Positions 32,996 through 42,234 of a stretch of DNA of 64,000 bases are shown in pieces; the stretch's first letter is position 1, and every line of letters begins with the position of its first letter. The DNA is from Paenibacillus bovis. Lineage in GTDB: Bacteria; Bacillota; Bacilli; Paenibacillales; Paenibacillaceae. The stretch lies in NCBI RefSeq assembly GCF_001421015.2, contig NZ_CP013023.1:5121001-5185000 (forward strand). The letters run 5' to 3'. The translations under genes were made by a program, and so were the position numbers. The notes under the pieces were generated by a model. That model made no database searches. It was not told where the DNA came from and worked only from the letters and a program-made list of their open reading frames with translations.

Positions 32996-33529
32996 CTATA
33001 TCTTTTCCACTTGAGTATAATCCAGCTCAAGCGGGGTTTCCCGTCCGAACATGTTAACATGCACTCTGAGCTTGCTCTTGTCTACCAAGATTTCTTCCAC
33101 GGAGCCCACAAAATTCGCAAACGGTCCAACTTTGATGCGTACGGATTCTTTGACCTCGAAGTCGATATGCTCCTTCGGCTCTTCCATACCCATGTGTTTG
33201 AGAATCTGTTCCACTTCTTCCGGCAGCAGCGCAGTCGGCTTGGAGCCTGAACCTGTCGAACCGACAAAGCCGGTTACACCAGGCGTGTTGCGTACTACAT
33301 ACCAGGAATCATCAGTCTGGATCATTTCAACAAGAACATATCCCGGGTAAACTTTACGCATAACGGTTTTTTTCTTGCCGTCTTTGTTTACCAGTTCTTC
33401 TTCCATAGGAACAAGAACGCGGAAAATCTTGTCTTCCATGCCCATGGACTCAACGCGTTTTTCCAAATTGGCCTTGACCTTGTTTTCATACCCTGAATAA
33501 GTATGAACTACGTACCATCTTTTTTCCAT
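32996..33529 (-). CDS. nusG: Transcription termination/antitermination factor NusG
   Basis: This 177-residue protein has the NGN domain (MEKRWYVVHTYSGYENKVKA, ending near residue 110) and a C-terminal KOW domain (VRIKVGPFANFVGSVEEI). It modulates pausing by RNA polymerase and links it to translation. It lies 22 bases after secE, the universal pair. Confidence 0.98.
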   Translation of the reverse strand: MEKRWYVVHTYSGYENKVKANLEKRVESMGMEDKIFRVLVPMEEELVNKDGKKKTVMRKVYPGYVLVEMIQTDDSWYVVRNTPGVTGFVGSTGSGSKPTALLPEEVEQILKHMGMEEPKEHIDFEVKESVRIKVGPFANFVGSVEEILVDKSKLRVHVNMFGRETPLELDYTQVEKI

Positions 33530-33551
33530 ATCAAGCCACCTGGAACCCTTC

Positions 33552-33743
33552 TTAAATTATCGCTTCGATCACAGCGGAAATGCCGATGTCTAGAACCCAA
33601 AAATAAACGGCGACAAACAATATCGTACCGATAACGATAAGAGTATAGTTGGTCAGCTCTTTACGATTAGGCCAGCGAACCTTTTTAAGTTCAGCCCAGC
33701 TTTCGGAGAAAAAGGAAAACATAGACTTAAAGCTTCGTGCCAC
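33552..33743 (-). CDS. secE: Preprotein translocase subunit SecE
   Basis: This 63-residue protein has the conserved amphipathic segment ESWAELKKVRWPNRKEL followed by one transmembrane helix, the short Gram-positive form of SecE. The frame is open much further upstream, but a GGAGGTG five bases before GTG 33743 and the family length set the start. The upstream part of that frame holds remnants of an L33 gene. Confidence 0.95.
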   Translation of the reverse strand: MARSFKSMFSFFSESWAELKKVRWPNRKELTNYTLIVIGTILFVAVYFWVLDIGISAVIEAII

Positions 33744-33768
33744 GACTACACCTCCAAAAGACGATCTG

Positions 33769-33884
33769 GTTAAACGAAGAAAAGGGGCAGAGCAAAAGCC
33801 TGTTCCATTCTTCATCCCCATGCGGTCAGGGTGGTTACACTTGCTCATATAGCTGCCTTCGTCGCCATAAAGATTGACACACCT
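33769..33884 (-). pseudogene. rpmG: Decayed 50S ribosomal protein L33 gene (rpmG remnant)
   Basis: In Bacilli an rpmG gene normally precedes secE. Here the minus strand still encodes pieces of L33: a VN after a lost start codon, GD...SY, the near-perfect NHPDRMGMK (usual family form NHPDRMEMK) and a late FC. The ATG, the first zinc CxxC and about ten residues between VN and GD are missing, and the end is scrambled. The pieces lie in the frame that runs on into secE. I infer a broken gene replaced by another copy elsewhere. Confidence 0.65.
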
Positions 33885-33915
33885 AAGAACAGGCGATTTC
33901 AGGCCTACCTGAAAC

Positions 33916-33944
33916 ACTTTATCACAGCCCTCTGAGCGTGTCAA
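33916..33944 (-). promoter_or_regulatory. secE-nusG promoter
   Basis: A perfect TTGACA (33939-33944) and TAAAGT (33916-33921) are 17 bases apart on the minus strand. The start near 33909 lies just before the rpmG remnant, as expected if the promoter originally served rpmG-secE-nusG. Confidence 0.75.
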
Positions 33945-34067
33945 CGAATATTCGTGTTTGTTTTTCAAAAAAATAACAATTCTTTTCAGCTTCTTTTCCA
34001 GACCGGATCGAATGATTTTTTTGCTATTGGTTGTTGCCACATTACAGGGTGAACGACAGTGCCATAC

Positions 34068-34098
34068 AAAATAAAAAAGACTCTATATGCAGAGTCTT
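34068..34098 (-). terminator. Intrinsic terminator after sigH
   Basis: AAGACTCT and AGAGTCTT form an 8-bp stem with a 6-base loop, followed by TTTTATTTTG on the minus strand, 19 bases after the sigH stop codon. Confidence 0.85.
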
Positions 34099-34116
34099 CA
34101 CTTGGTTGCCAGGAGT

Positions 34117-34761
34117 CTAGTTATCACGTACTTCGAGGTATCGCTCAAGCTTGCGTTTGACACGCTGAAGCGCGTTATCAATCGATTTGACATGTCTGCA
34201 GAGATCAACAGCGATCTCCTGATAAGAACGTCCATCAAGATACAGCATCAGAACTTTACGCTCCAGATCACTCAGAATCTCGGACATTTTGTCCTCGAGA
34301 CCGGTGAATTCCTCTTTGTTGATAACCAGTTCTTCCGGATCGGATACCTGTGAGCCACAAATGACATCAAGCAGTGTACGGTCGGAATCTTCGTCATAGA
34401 TCGGTTTGTCCAGGGATACATACGAGTTCAGCGGAATATGCTTTTGCCGTGTAGCCGTCTTGATCGCAGTAATGATCTGACGGGTAATACACAGTTCGGC
34501 AAACACCTTGAACGAAGACATCTTGTCGTTTTTGAAATCACGAATCGATTTGTACAGGCCGATCATGCCTTCCTGCACGATATCTTCACGATCTGCGCCG
34601 ATAAGAAAATAAGACCGGGCTTTTGCACGTACAAAATTTTTGTACTTGGTAATCAAGTACTCCAAGGCTTCGGAATCGCCTTGCCGGACGGCTTCTACAA
34701 GATCTTCATCGCTCTGGTAATCGTATGGTGACACCATGATATCTTTGAGGTCGACACTCAC
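34117..34761 (-). CDS. sigH: RNA polymerase sigma factor SigH
   Basis: This 214-residue sigma factor of the SigH/sigma-30 family drives early stationary-phase and sporulation genes. Region 2 (DREDIVQEGMIGLYKSIRDF) and region 4.2 (SYQEIAVDLCRHVKSIDNALQRVKRKL) can be read. The start is set at GTG 34761 by GGAGGG seven bases upstream. It lies downstream of rae1 with its own promoter, as in Bacillus. Confidence 0.96.
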   Translation of the reverse strand: MSVDLKDIMVSPYDYQSDEDLVEAVRQGDSEALEYLITKYKNFVRAKARSYFLIGADREDIVQEGMIGLYKSIRDFKNDKMSSFKVFAELCITRQIITAIKTATRQKHIPLNSYVSLDKPIYDEDSDRTLLDVICGSQVSDPEELVINKEEFTGLEDKMSEILSDLERKVLMLYLDGRSYQEIAVDLCRHVKSIDNALQRVKRKLERYLEVRDN

Positions 34762-34817
34762 AAACAATCCCTCCGGTTGCAACGCAAGGTCTCCGTTACC
34801 CTATAAAATATAGCCCA

Positions 34818-34847
34818 AGTATATATTATGTAACCTCACATCGTCAA
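34818..34847 (-). promoter_or_regulatory. sigH promoter
   Basis: TTGACG (34842-34847) and TATACT (34818-34823) are 18 bases apart on the minus strand, a sigma-A type promoter. In B. subtilis sigH is controlled by AbrB. I could not identify an AbrB site. Confidence 0.6.
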
Positions 34848-34947
34848 CCGTATTTGTCGCCTATAACGCCGTTGTTACAGCATTTCCCGGCTTTTTTTCA
34901 TAAAAGAGAACGCAGGTTCGCAAGTAAGCTGTCATTACAGTGACAAC

Positions 34948-35472
34948 TCACTCTCCCCTGCGCCATTTCTCGAATAAATACCGCTGCTGCGGATTCAGTT
35001 TGCCATCCAGTGTATTGCGTGAACCGTACTCCCGCTGTTCGCGTATGCGCTGTGCAATCTCTCTTTCGCTGATTTGCACCTCGATTAGCAGCTCACGGGC
35101 AGATACCCGAAGTGCTCCCTGACCAAAAACGACATGCTGCTCAGCCAGATCACTGGTAGCCACATAGATTTGGCGGCGGCGGTGGGACAACTCACCGACA
35201 AAGCGTTCAATCGCTTCATCGGCAGTCTCCTTTTCTTTGGTAAAGTACATCTCGACCTTGCCCTGTTCGTAGGATTTGCCAAGTCCCGGAACCCGGTAGG
35301 CATCAAAAACGGCAATGACTCGCCGTCCCGAGTACGCCTGATAATTAGCCAGACGTTCCAGCAGACGGTTGCGTGCTTCATTCAGCCCGATCTCCGATAA
35401 TTCTACCAGCTCGGGCCAGGAACCGATCATATTGTAACCATCCACCAGAAGAACATCCCGCAGATCCGTCAT
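34948..35472 (-). CDS. rae1: Ribosome-associated mRNA endonuclease Rae1 (YacP, NYN domain)
   Basis: This 174-residue protein has the NYN/PIN-like fold with acidic residues in LLVDGYNMIG, VFDAYR and VATSDLAEQ. The B. subtilis homologue cleaves certain mRNAs in the ribosomal A site. It lies five bases after rlmB, in the same cluster as in Bacillus. Confidence 0.92.
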   Translation of the reverse strand: MTDLRDVLLVDGYNMIGSWPELVELSEIGLNEARNRLLERLANYQAYSGRRVIAVFDAYRVPGLGKSYEQGKVEMYFTKEKETADEAIERFVGELSHRRRQIYVATSDLAEQHVVFGQGALRVSARELLIEVQISEREIAQRIREQREYGSRNTLDGKLNPQQRYLFEKWRRGE

Positions 35473-35477
35473 ACCTT

Positions 35478-36224
35478 CTAACCGAGTGACTGCCGGCGGC
35501 GCAGTACTTCGTACATGACCACTCCTGCAGCTACTGAAGCATTAAGCGAGTTAATCTGCCCTTTCATCGGCAGCTGAACCAGTACATCGCACTTCTCCCG
35601 GATCAAGCGGCCCATGCCTTTGCCTTCATTACCGATAACGACAGCTACCGGCCCGTTGAAAATATCCGTCTGATACAGATTACTGTCCGTATCCACATCG
35701 GTTCCGACTACCCATACGCCCTGTTCCTTGAGGCGATCGATGGTCTGTCCCAGATTACTAACCCGTGCTACCGGTACATATTCTACAGCACCTGCGGATG
35801 TTTTGGAGACGGTCGCTGTGATTCCTGCCGAACGGCGTTTTGGAATAACGACGCCGTGTACACCAGTGCAATCTGCTGTACGAAGGATCGAACCGAGGTT
35901 ATGCGGATCTTCGATTTCATCCAGCAGCAGAATAAATGGTGCTTCTCCCTTGGACTGCGCAGCTGCGAGAATATCTTCTACCTCTGCGTATTCGTATGGA
36001 GCCGCCTGGGCAATGACTCCCTGATGCTGTACACCCGGTACAAAGCTGTCCAGCTTGCGCTTGTCCACATACTGGACAATGACTCCGCGCTGTTTGGCTT
36101 CGTCCATGATCGACTGCACCAGATTTTTTTGGGAACCTTCAGCAATCCAGATTTTGTTGATACTTCTGCCGGCACGAAGCGCTTCGGTCACCGAATGCTT
36201 GCCAGCAATATATTCTTCTTCCAT
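35478..36224 (-). CDS. rlmB: 23S rRNA 2'-O-ribose methyltransferase RlmB-type (TrmH family)
   Basis: This 248-residue protein has an N-terminal L30e-like substrate-binding domain (HSVTEALRAGRSINKIW) and a C-terminal SPOUT domain with the motifs EDPHNLGSILRTAD, VIGNEGKGMGRLI and SLNASVAAGVVMYE. E. coli RlmB methylates G2251 of 23S rRNA. The target here is assumed by homology. Confidence 0.93.
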   Translation of the reverse strand: MEEEYIAGKHSVTEALRAGRSINKIWIAEGSQKNLVQSIMDEAKQRGVIVQYVDKRKLDSFVPGVQHQGVIAQAAPYEYAEVEDILAAAQSKGEAPFILLLDEIEDPHNLGSILRTADCTGVHGVVIPKRRSAGITATVSKTSAGAVEYVPVARVSNLGQTIDRLKEQGVWVVGTDVDTDSNLYQTDIFNGPVAVVIGNEGKGMGRLIREKCDVLVQLPMKGQINSLNASVAAGVVMYEVLRRRQSLG

Positions 36225-36330
36225 GGTGTTTCCTCCTGTGGACTACGTTATGCCTGATTATCCATTACCCTTTTTAAAAGGAAATGCTTCTGCGGCATAC
36301 GGTGCCTGTCTAAATAATACGTGGAGCCGT

Positions 36331-36768
36331 CTACGACTTTTGCTCCAGATGCTGAATCCCCTGGGTAATCAGCTCTTCAATACGTGCCTGCTCTCCTTTG
36401 TAATACAGGTATCCGAGCAGACATTCCCATGCCGTTGCATACCGATAATCGATCACACTGGCATTTTTGGGTACGGTACCGGATTTGGCATTGCGCCCCT
36501 GCCGTATAACATTCGCTTCGGTCTCTGTCAGCAAAGGCTCCAGATGCTGAAGCATCCGTGCCTGCGCGCCTGCCGATACGAATCCGGTCGACAGACGGTG
36601 CAGATGGTTGGGACGCAAGTTTTTTCCGGAAATTAGATACTGTCTTACTGCCACTTCGTGAATGGCATCACCCATATAGGCAAGAGCCAGCGGCGGTAGC
36701 TGCTCTGCCGGCTTGGATGGAGCAAATGGAAACCAGCCGTGCATATCATTATGTTCTGGAGGGTTCAT
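36331..36768 (-). CDS. mrnC: Mini-ribonuclease III
   Basis: This 145-residue protein is a lone RNase III catalytic domain without a double-stranded RNA-binding domain. The active-site segment LAYMGDAIHEVAVRQYL is visible. Mini-III matures 23S rRNA ends in B. subtilis. It follows cysS after 16 bases, the same order as in Bacillus. Confidence 0.95.
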   Translation of the reverse strand: MNPPEHNDMHGWFPFAPSKPAEQLPPLALAYMGDAIHEVAVRQYLISGKNLRPNHLHRLSTGFVSAGAQARMLQHLEPLLTETEANVIRQGRNAKSGTVPKNASVIDYRYATAWECLLGYLYYKGEQARIEELITQGIQHLEQKS

Positions 36769-36784
36769 TGGTATCTCCTCCTGT

Positions 36785-38182
36785 TCATTTACGACGCCAT
36801 CTCATGCCCTGAGGCGTGTCTTCCAGCATAATACCCTGTGCAGACAGCAGATCGCGGATTTCATCAGCTCTTGCCCAGTTTTTACTACTGCGCGCTTCGA
36901 TACGTTCTGCGATCAGCTGCTCGACTTCTTCATCCAGAAGCTGCTCTTCTTCCCAGTACAGACGCAGTACTTCGTTCATTTCGTCAAATACTTGCAATAG
37001 AGCTTGCAGGGAAGCTTGTTGTACCACTTCACGCTGAAGCAGCAGGTTCGCTTCATTCACCCATTCGAAAACCGCAGTGATCGCATCCGGTGTATTGAAA
37101 TCATCCTGCATTTTCTCGTGGAACAGACTGCGGATCGCTTCTATACGGCCAACCAGCTCTGTATCTGCCGGAGAAGAAGTATCGGATGCGGACAGACGGT
37201 GTTTTACATTGCTGACAGCATTGGCAATACGTTCAATACTGTTCTCGGCCTGTGTCATCGTATCGTCTGTATAGTTAAGCGGATTGCGGTAGTGTGTCGA
37301 CAGCATCAGATAACGAATAGCTGCCGGCTTGTGATTTTTACGCAGATCCTTGACCAGAATCCCGTTACCGAGAGACTTGGACATTTTCTCATCGTCGATA
37401 CGGATAAAGCCGTTATGCATCCAATAGTTGGACAATGGCTTGCCGGTTACCGATTCCGATTGCGCGCATTCGCACTCATGGTGCGGGAACTGCAGATCCT
37501 GTCCACCGCCGTGAATATCCAGCGTATCTCCCAGATAGTGGCGTGCCATGGCAGAGCATTCGATATGCCAGCCTGGACGTCCTTGTCCCCATGGACTTTC
37601 CCAGAAAATCTCACCCGGTTTGGCAGCTTTCCAGAGTACAAAGTCTTCCGGATTTTCTTTGCGCTTGTCGACTTCGATCCGGATACCAAACTGCAGCTCA
37701 TCCAGCTTCTGGTGAGACAGCTTGCCATAGGAAGCAAATTTGCGGGTACGGAAGTAAACATCGCCTTCTTTTGGATAAGCATAACCGAGTTCGACCAGCT
37801 TATCGATAAACTGGACAATGATATCCATATTCTCGGTTACTCGTGGATGAATCGTCGCACGGCGAATGCCGAGACCTTCCAGATCTTCAAAATAAGCTGC
37901 GATAAAACGCTCTGCTACTTCAATAACGGTTGTATCCAGTTCTTCCGCTTTGCGAATCAGCTTGTCATCCACATCAGTGAAATTGACAACATAATCGACT
38001 TTATACTGCTGATTCTCCAAGTAGCTGCGTACCACATCAAAAAAGATCATCGGACGGGCATTACCAATATGGATATAGTCGTATACGGTAGGTCCGCACA
38101 CATACATTTTCACTTCACCCGGTGTCAGACTGACAAACTGTTCTTTCATGCGAGTCATTGTGTTATAGATTTGTAGTGACAT
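36785..38182 (-). CDS. cysS: Cysteinyl-tRNA synthetase
   Basis: This 465-residue class I synthetase has the HIGH-type motif YIHIGNAR (about residue 37), KMSKS in DEKMSKSLGN, and zinc ligands including the C in MYVCGPT and the C/H/H set around HIECSAMA and HHECECAQ. A TTG further upstream is in frame, but AAGGGATGAG supports the ATG at 38182. It lies 39 bases after cysE and is covered by the T-box leader. Confidence 0.97.
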   Translation of the reverse strand: MSLQIYNTMTRMKEQFVSLTPGEVKMYVCGPTVYDYIHIGNARPMIFFDVVRSYLENQQYKVDYVVNFTDVDDKLIRKAEELDTTVIEVAERFIAAYFEDLEGLGIRRATIHPRVTENMDIIVQFIDKLVELGYAYPKEGDVYFRTRKFASYGKLSHQKLDELQFGIRIEVDKRKENPEDFVLWKAAKPGEIFWESPWGQGRPGWHIECSAMARHYLGDTLDIHGGGQDLQFPHHECECAQSESVTGKPLSNYWMHNGFIRIDDEKMSKSLGNGILVKDLRKNHKPAAIRYLMLSTHYRNPLNYTDDTMTQAENSIERIANAVSNVKHRLSASDTSSPADTELVGRIEAIRSLFHEKMQDDFNTPDAITAVFEWVNEANLLLQREVVQQASLQALLQVFDEMNEVLRLYWEEEQLLDEEVEQLIAERIEARSSKNWARADEIRDLLSAQGIMLEDTPQGMRWRRK

Positions 38183-38221
38183 ATTCTCATCCCTTCTCTG
38201 TATCCATGTATATTGCAATAA

Positions 38222-38881
38222 TTACGAAGAATGTCTGCTGCTATTCGGCTTGATTCCATTTTCCAGCTCCAGCTGCTTTTTGAGCTGCTCGATCTCCAGC
38301 TGCAGCTCAGCGAGTCGGGCGGCTACCGGATCGGGCATCTGGTGACTGAGCCGATCGGCCTTTTTGCCATCCTGAATAACAATTTTACCGGGGATGCCTA
38401 CTACTGTACTGTTGGGCGGCACTTCCCGCAGCACGACCGAGTTGGAACCGATATTGGAATTGGAGCCCACTGTAAAGGAACCAAGCACTTTGGCACCCGA
38501 GCCAATCACAACGTTATTGCCAATTGTCGGATGACGCTTGCCTTTTTCCTTGCCTGTCCCTCCAAGTGTGACCCCCTGATAAATGACCACATCGTCTCCA
38601 ATCTCGCAGGTCTCGCCAATCACGACCCCCATGCCGTGATCGATAAACAGACGGTTGCCGATTGTGGCTCCAGGATGAATCTCTATACCTGTCATAAAGC
38701 GGCTTGCCTGGGAAATGACGCGCGCGATAGTAAACCATCGTTTACAGTAAAACCAGTGGGCCAGACGGTGAGCCCAGATCGCATGCAATCCCGAATAGGT
38801 GAATATGACTTCAAACCAGCTGCGCGCTGCCGGATCATTATCGAACACAGCGCGAATATCGGACCTCATATTTTTCAGCAT
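38222..38881 (-). CDS. cysE: Serine O-acetyltransferase
   Basis: This 219-residue enzyme makes O-acetylserine, the precursor of cysteine. The left-handed beta-helix hexapeptide repeats are obvious ([47 protein letters not shown]). The C-terminus has a helical [12 protein letters not shown] tail. With cysS it forms a unit under cysteine T-box control, so cysteine supply and its charging are switched together. Confidence 0.97.
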   Translation of the reverse strand: MLKNMRSDIRAVFDNDPAARSWFEVIFTYSGLHAIWAHRLAHWFYCKRWFTIARVISQASRFMTGIEIHPGATIGNRLFIDHGMGVVIGETCEIGDDVVIYQGVTLGGTGKEKGKRHPTIGNNVVIGSGAKVLGSFTVGSNSNIGSNSVVLREVPPNSTVVGIPGKIVIQDGKKADRLSHQMPDPVAARLAELQLEIEQLKKQLELENGIKPNSSRHSS

Positions 38882-38911
38882 GACTTCTTCCCCTCTTTGG
38901 CTTGCGCCTCA

Positions 38912-39299
38912 TTAAAAAACGCCCCCACAGCCGATTAGGGCTGCAGAGGCGTCTTCTTACGCGGTTCCACTCTGCTTGGGCAGCCTTATTGCTTCTTATC
39001 CTTTTAACAGGTCAAGAAAGGCTGTCCAACTTGTGCAGTCTGTAACGTAAGACCAGACGGCAAAATCTACTGCTGTTCACGTGCTTTCGTTCAAAATGAA
39101 GGAAAGACAACGGAAAAGGTTCGACTTTGCAGCTCACAGGTGCATGTTCAGCCTGTCTGAAGTGGATGATTTCCAGCTACCCATGAATGTAATTGCTCAT
39201 AGGGTCATCCTCTCTGGGACTTCATATTCAGGCTTACTTTTCCTGCTCAATGCTGTTATATCAATATGTTAACCATTTAAGTTTTAAATTAGCTGTCAG
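38912..39299 (-). promoter_or_regulatory. Cysteine T-box riboswitch upstream of cysE-cysS
   Basis: The minus strand carries the T-box sequence GAGTGGAACCGCG (38960-38973) and a 14-bp terminator stem ending in TTTTTT (38912-38952). The specifier loop reads GAACATGCACC, with the codon TGC (39142-39144) for cysteine. Uncharged tRNA-Cys should stabilise the antiterminator and let transcription run into cysE. The leader is about 390 nt long. Confidence 0.93.
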
Positions 39300-39305
39300 G
39301 TGATC

Positions 39306-39334
39306 ATTATAACGGACTCTACCTGATTAAACAA
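39306..39334 (-). promoter_or_regulatory. Promoter of the cysE-cysS unit
   Basis: TTGTTT (39329-39334) and a perfect TATAAT (39306-39311) are 17 bases apart on the minus strand, just before the T-box leader and 76 bases after gltX. Confidence 0.7.
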
Positions 39335-39409
39335 TATGAATTATGCAGCCGGCAGCAATTTACGATCTTGCCTGCTTATTTCAAACGGCTGCTTTATGCC
39401 AATTGGAAA

Positions 39410-40873
39410 TCAGGACCCTTTGATCTGGGAAGCCAAACGTTCAATCACACGATCACGACCAAGCAGATATACCGTATGGTTAAGATCGCGTCCATGCATT
39501 TCGCCTGTCAGTGCTACACGGATCGGCATAAACAGCTGTTTTCCTTTATATCCGGTTTCTTTTTGAACTTCTTTGATCATTGCAGCTGCATGAGAAGGAC
39601 TGAATTCTTCGGAAGAACGGATTTTGTTCAGCAATGCTTCCAGAACCGTTTTGACATGCTCTTCACCCAGGATTTGCTGTTCTTCCTGGCCAAGCTCTAC
39701 ATGGGTACGGAAGAACATTTCGGACAACTCCACAATATCGGAAGCCGATACCATTTGCTCCTGATACAGGGCAACCAGATCATGTGCCCACTGCTGCTGT
39801 TCTTCGCTCAGTTCTGCCGGCAGGCGTCCTGCTTTTTGCAGATGAGGAATCGCCATTGCTGCGATACGGTCGGTATCGGCTTTTTTGATATACATGTTGT
39901 TCAAATGCGCCAGCTTGTTGGTATCGAATACCGCCGGGCTCTTGGATAGACGCTTGGCATCGAAGATCTTGATCAGTTCTTCACGGGAGAAAATTTCTTC
40001 TTCTCCTTCCGGTGACCAGCCCAGCAGCACGATAAAGTTGAACAGCGCTTCCGGCAGATAACCCAGCTGATCATACTGCTCGATAAACTGGATAATCGAC
40101 TCGTCGCGTTTGCTGAGCTTTTTGTGATTTTCGTTAACGATTAGCGTCATATGACCGAATTGCGGCGGCTCCCAGCCCAGTGCTTCGTAGATCATCAGCT
40201 GACGAGGCGTATTGGAGACATGATCTTCCCCGCGCAGAACATGGGAGATTTTCATAAGATAGTCGTCCAGTACAACTGCGAAGTTGTACGTTGGAATACC
40301 GTCTTTTTTGACAATAACAAAGTCACCGGTATCTTCGGTAGTAAACGAGATCTCGCCTTTGACAATATCATTGAATGTATAGGTTTTGTTCTCCGGTACA
40401 CGGAAACGGATGCTCGGCACACGGCCTTCCGCTTCAAAAGCAGCACACTGCTCAGGTGTCAGATCACGATGCTTGCCGGAATAACGCGGAGTTTCGCCTT
40501 TGGCAATCTGCTCTTCACGTTCCTGCTCCAGCTCTTCCTCGGTGCAGTAGCATTTGTAGGCCAGACCGCGATCCAGCAGATCCTGCCAGTGTTCACGGTA
40601 GATATCCAGACGCTCGGTCTGGCGATACGGTCCGTATTCACCACCAATATCGATACTTTCATCCCAGTCGATACCCAGCCATTTCAGGTAGGATAGCTGA
40701 TTTTCTTCACCACCGGCTACATTGCGCTTTACATCGGTATCCTCGATGCGGATCACGAATTTGCCACCCTGACTGCGGGCAAACAGATAATTAAACAATG
40801 CGGTACGGGCATTACCGATATGCAGATGTCCTGTAGGACTTGGTGCATATCGTACGCGAACTTCATTAGACAT
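39410..40873 (-). CDS. gltX: Glutamyl-tRNA synthetase
   Basis: This 487-residue class I synthetase has the motifs [14 protein letters not shown] and KKLSKRDES. In Firmicutes lacking GlnRS it also charges tRNA-Gln with glutamate for later amidation. Length is normal. It lies 25 bases after ispF, as in Bacillus, and the T-box unit follows it. Confidence 0.97.
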   Translation of the reverse strand: MSNEVRVRYAPSPTGHLHIGNARTALFNYLFARSQGGKFVIRIEDTDVKRNVAGGEENQLSYLKWLGIDWDESIDIGGEYGPYRQTERLDIYREHWQDLLDRGLAYKCYCTEEELEQEREEQIAKGETPRYSGKHRDLTPEQCAAFEAEGRVPSIRFRVPENKTYTFNDIVKGEISFTTEDTGDFVIVKKDGIPTYNFAVVLDDYLMKISHVLRGEDHVSNTPRQLMIYEALGWEPPQFGHMTLIVNENHKKLSKRDESIIQFIEQYDQLGYLPEALFNFIVLLGWSPEGEEEIFSREELIKIFDAKRLSKSPAVFDTNKLAHLNNMYIKKADTDRIAAMAIPHLQKAGRLPAELSEEQQQWAHDLVALYQEQMVSASDIVELSEMFFRTHVELGQEEQQILGEEHVKTVLEALLNKIRSSEEFSPSHAAAMIKEVQKETGYKGKQLFMPIRVALTGEMHGRDLNHTVYLLGRDRVIERLASQIKGS

Positions 40874-40898
40874 AATAGTATTTCCTCCTTAAACGTGA

Positions 40899-41375
40899 TT
40901 ACTCTTTGATCAGGCATACAACAGCCTGTGCAGCGATCCCTTCACCGCGACCGGTGAAGCCCAGCTGTTCGGTTGTTGTCGCCTTGACATTAACCTGGTC
41001 AATCTCCGCATCCAGGGCTTTGGCAATAACCTCTACCATCTGCGGAATATAAGGTGCCATTTTAGGCTTCTGGGCAATGATCGTTGCATCTACATTACCC
41101 AGGCGATAGCCGCGTTCACGGATCATTTTCCAGATATGCAGCATTAGCTTGAGGCTGTCTGCATCCTTGAATTCGGGATCGGTATCGGGAAAATGCTTGC
41201 CGATATCTCCCATGGCGAGTGCGCCCAGGATCGCATCAGTGATCGTATGCAGCAGTACATCCGCATCCGAATGACCGAGCAGTCCTTTTTCGTAGGGAAT
41301 CGTTACGCCGCCGATAATACACGGCCTTCCCTCTACCAGTTGGTGTACATCAAATCCCTGACCTATGCGAATCAT
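40899..41375 (-). CDS. ispF: 2-C-methyl-D-erythritol 2,4-cyclodiphosphate synthase
   Basis: This 158-residue enzyme acts in the non-mevalonate isoprenoid pathway. The metal ligands GFDVHQL and [11 protein letters not shown] are visible, as is the C-terminal [16 protein letters not shown]. Its ATG overlaps the ispD stop codon by four bases, so the two steps are translationally coupled. Confidence 0.98.
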   Translation of the reverse strand: MIRIGQGFDVHQLVEGRPCIIGGVTIPYEKGLLGHSDADVLLHTITDAILGALAMGDIGKHFPDTDPEFKDADSLKLMLHIWKMIRERGYRLGNVDATIIAQKPKMAPYIPQMVEVIAKALDAEIDQVNVKATTTEQLGFTGRGEGIAAQAVVCLIKE

Positions 41376-42070
41376 ATATGACTCTCTCCTTTGCGTTCCA
41401 GTAAGTAAGCAGCATAATCCAGATCATCCGGTGTAGTGATCTTTATATTTGTATAGCTGCCTTCTACAACAGCTACCGTTATTCCCAGACGCTCTACCAG
41501 CATGGCATCATCGGTGCCGCGGAAGTCCTGTTGCTCGGCGTGCTGATGAGCATCCAGCAGATCGCTGCGCCGAAACGTCTGCGGCGTCTGGATCGCCCAT
41601 AGACTGCTGCGATCCGGCGTTCCGATAATCTGTCTGTTTGGATTGACCTGCTTGATCGTATCCTTGACCGGGACAGCCAGTACAGATGCACCGGCTTCTA
41701 CTGCCGTATCATAACACTGCTGGATATGATCTTGGGTCACAAAAGGACGGACTCCGTCATGCACCATCACCCATTCGGTAGTCAGATGCTGCAGACCGTT
41801 CAAAACCGATTCCTGACGATCACGACCGCCAGCTGCTACATGAACCACTTTGGTCAAACCGTATTGTTTGACCCAGTCTCTGCAGCGTTCAACATCCTCT
41901 GCTCCCGTAACCATAACGATCTCACCCACAATAGATGAACGTTCAAAAACCTCCAGCGTATGTATGATGATCGGCTTATCCTGAAGTTTCAGATACTGCT
42001 TGCTCTCTGTCGTGCCCATGCGTGAACCTTTGCCTGCAGCTACGACGATTACACCCGCCTTATTCGCCAT
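41372..42070 (-). CDS. ispD: 2-C-methyl-D-erythritol 4-phosphate cytidylyltransferase
   Basis: This 232-residue enzyme has the nucleotide-binding motif [12 protein letters not shown] at the N-terminus and the [11 protein letters not shown] motif. The open frame extends further up, but AAGGATGGGG before ATG 42070 supports the start. It acts one step before the IspE kinase in the same pathway. Confidence 0.97.
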   Translation of the reverse strand: MANKAGVIVVAAGKGSRMGTTESKQYLKLQDKPIIIHTLEVFERSSIVGEIVMVTGAEDVERCRDWVKQYGLTKVVHVAAGGRDRQESVLNGLQHLTTEWVMVHDGVRPFVTQDHIQQCYDTAVEAGASVLAVPVKDTIKQVNPNRQIIGTPDRSSLWAIQTPQTFRRSDLLDAHQHAEQQDFRGTDDAMLVERLGITVAVVEGSYTNIKITTPDDLDYAAYLLERKGESHI

Positions 42071-42139
42071 AATCCCCATCCTTATCTTTCCAGTCCGCCA
42101 TCCCGCATCTTTCCAGGACGTCTCAAATCCCATTCCTTA

Positions 42140-42168
42140 ATAATATACCCGCTGCATCTGCAGCACAA
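42140..42168 (-). promoter_or_regulatory. Possible promoter of ispD-ispF-gltX
   Basis: TTGTGC (42163-42168) and TATTAT (42140-42145) are 17 bases apart on the minus strand, in the gap between yacL and ispD. Confidence 0.45.
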
Positions 42169-42181
42169 CCTATTAGATTAT

Positions 42182-42221
42182 CCCTGTTATCTTAGCCTGC
42201 TGCCAAACGAGGATAACAGGG
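42182..42221 (-). other. Hairpin between yacL and ispD
   Basis: GATAACAGGG and CCCTGTTATC form a perfect 10-bp stem with a 20-base loop directly after the yacL stop codon. The following bases ATAATCTAAT are A/T-rich but not a U-run, so termination would be weak. Confidence 0.5.
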
Positions 42222-42234
42222 CATTATAATCCGC

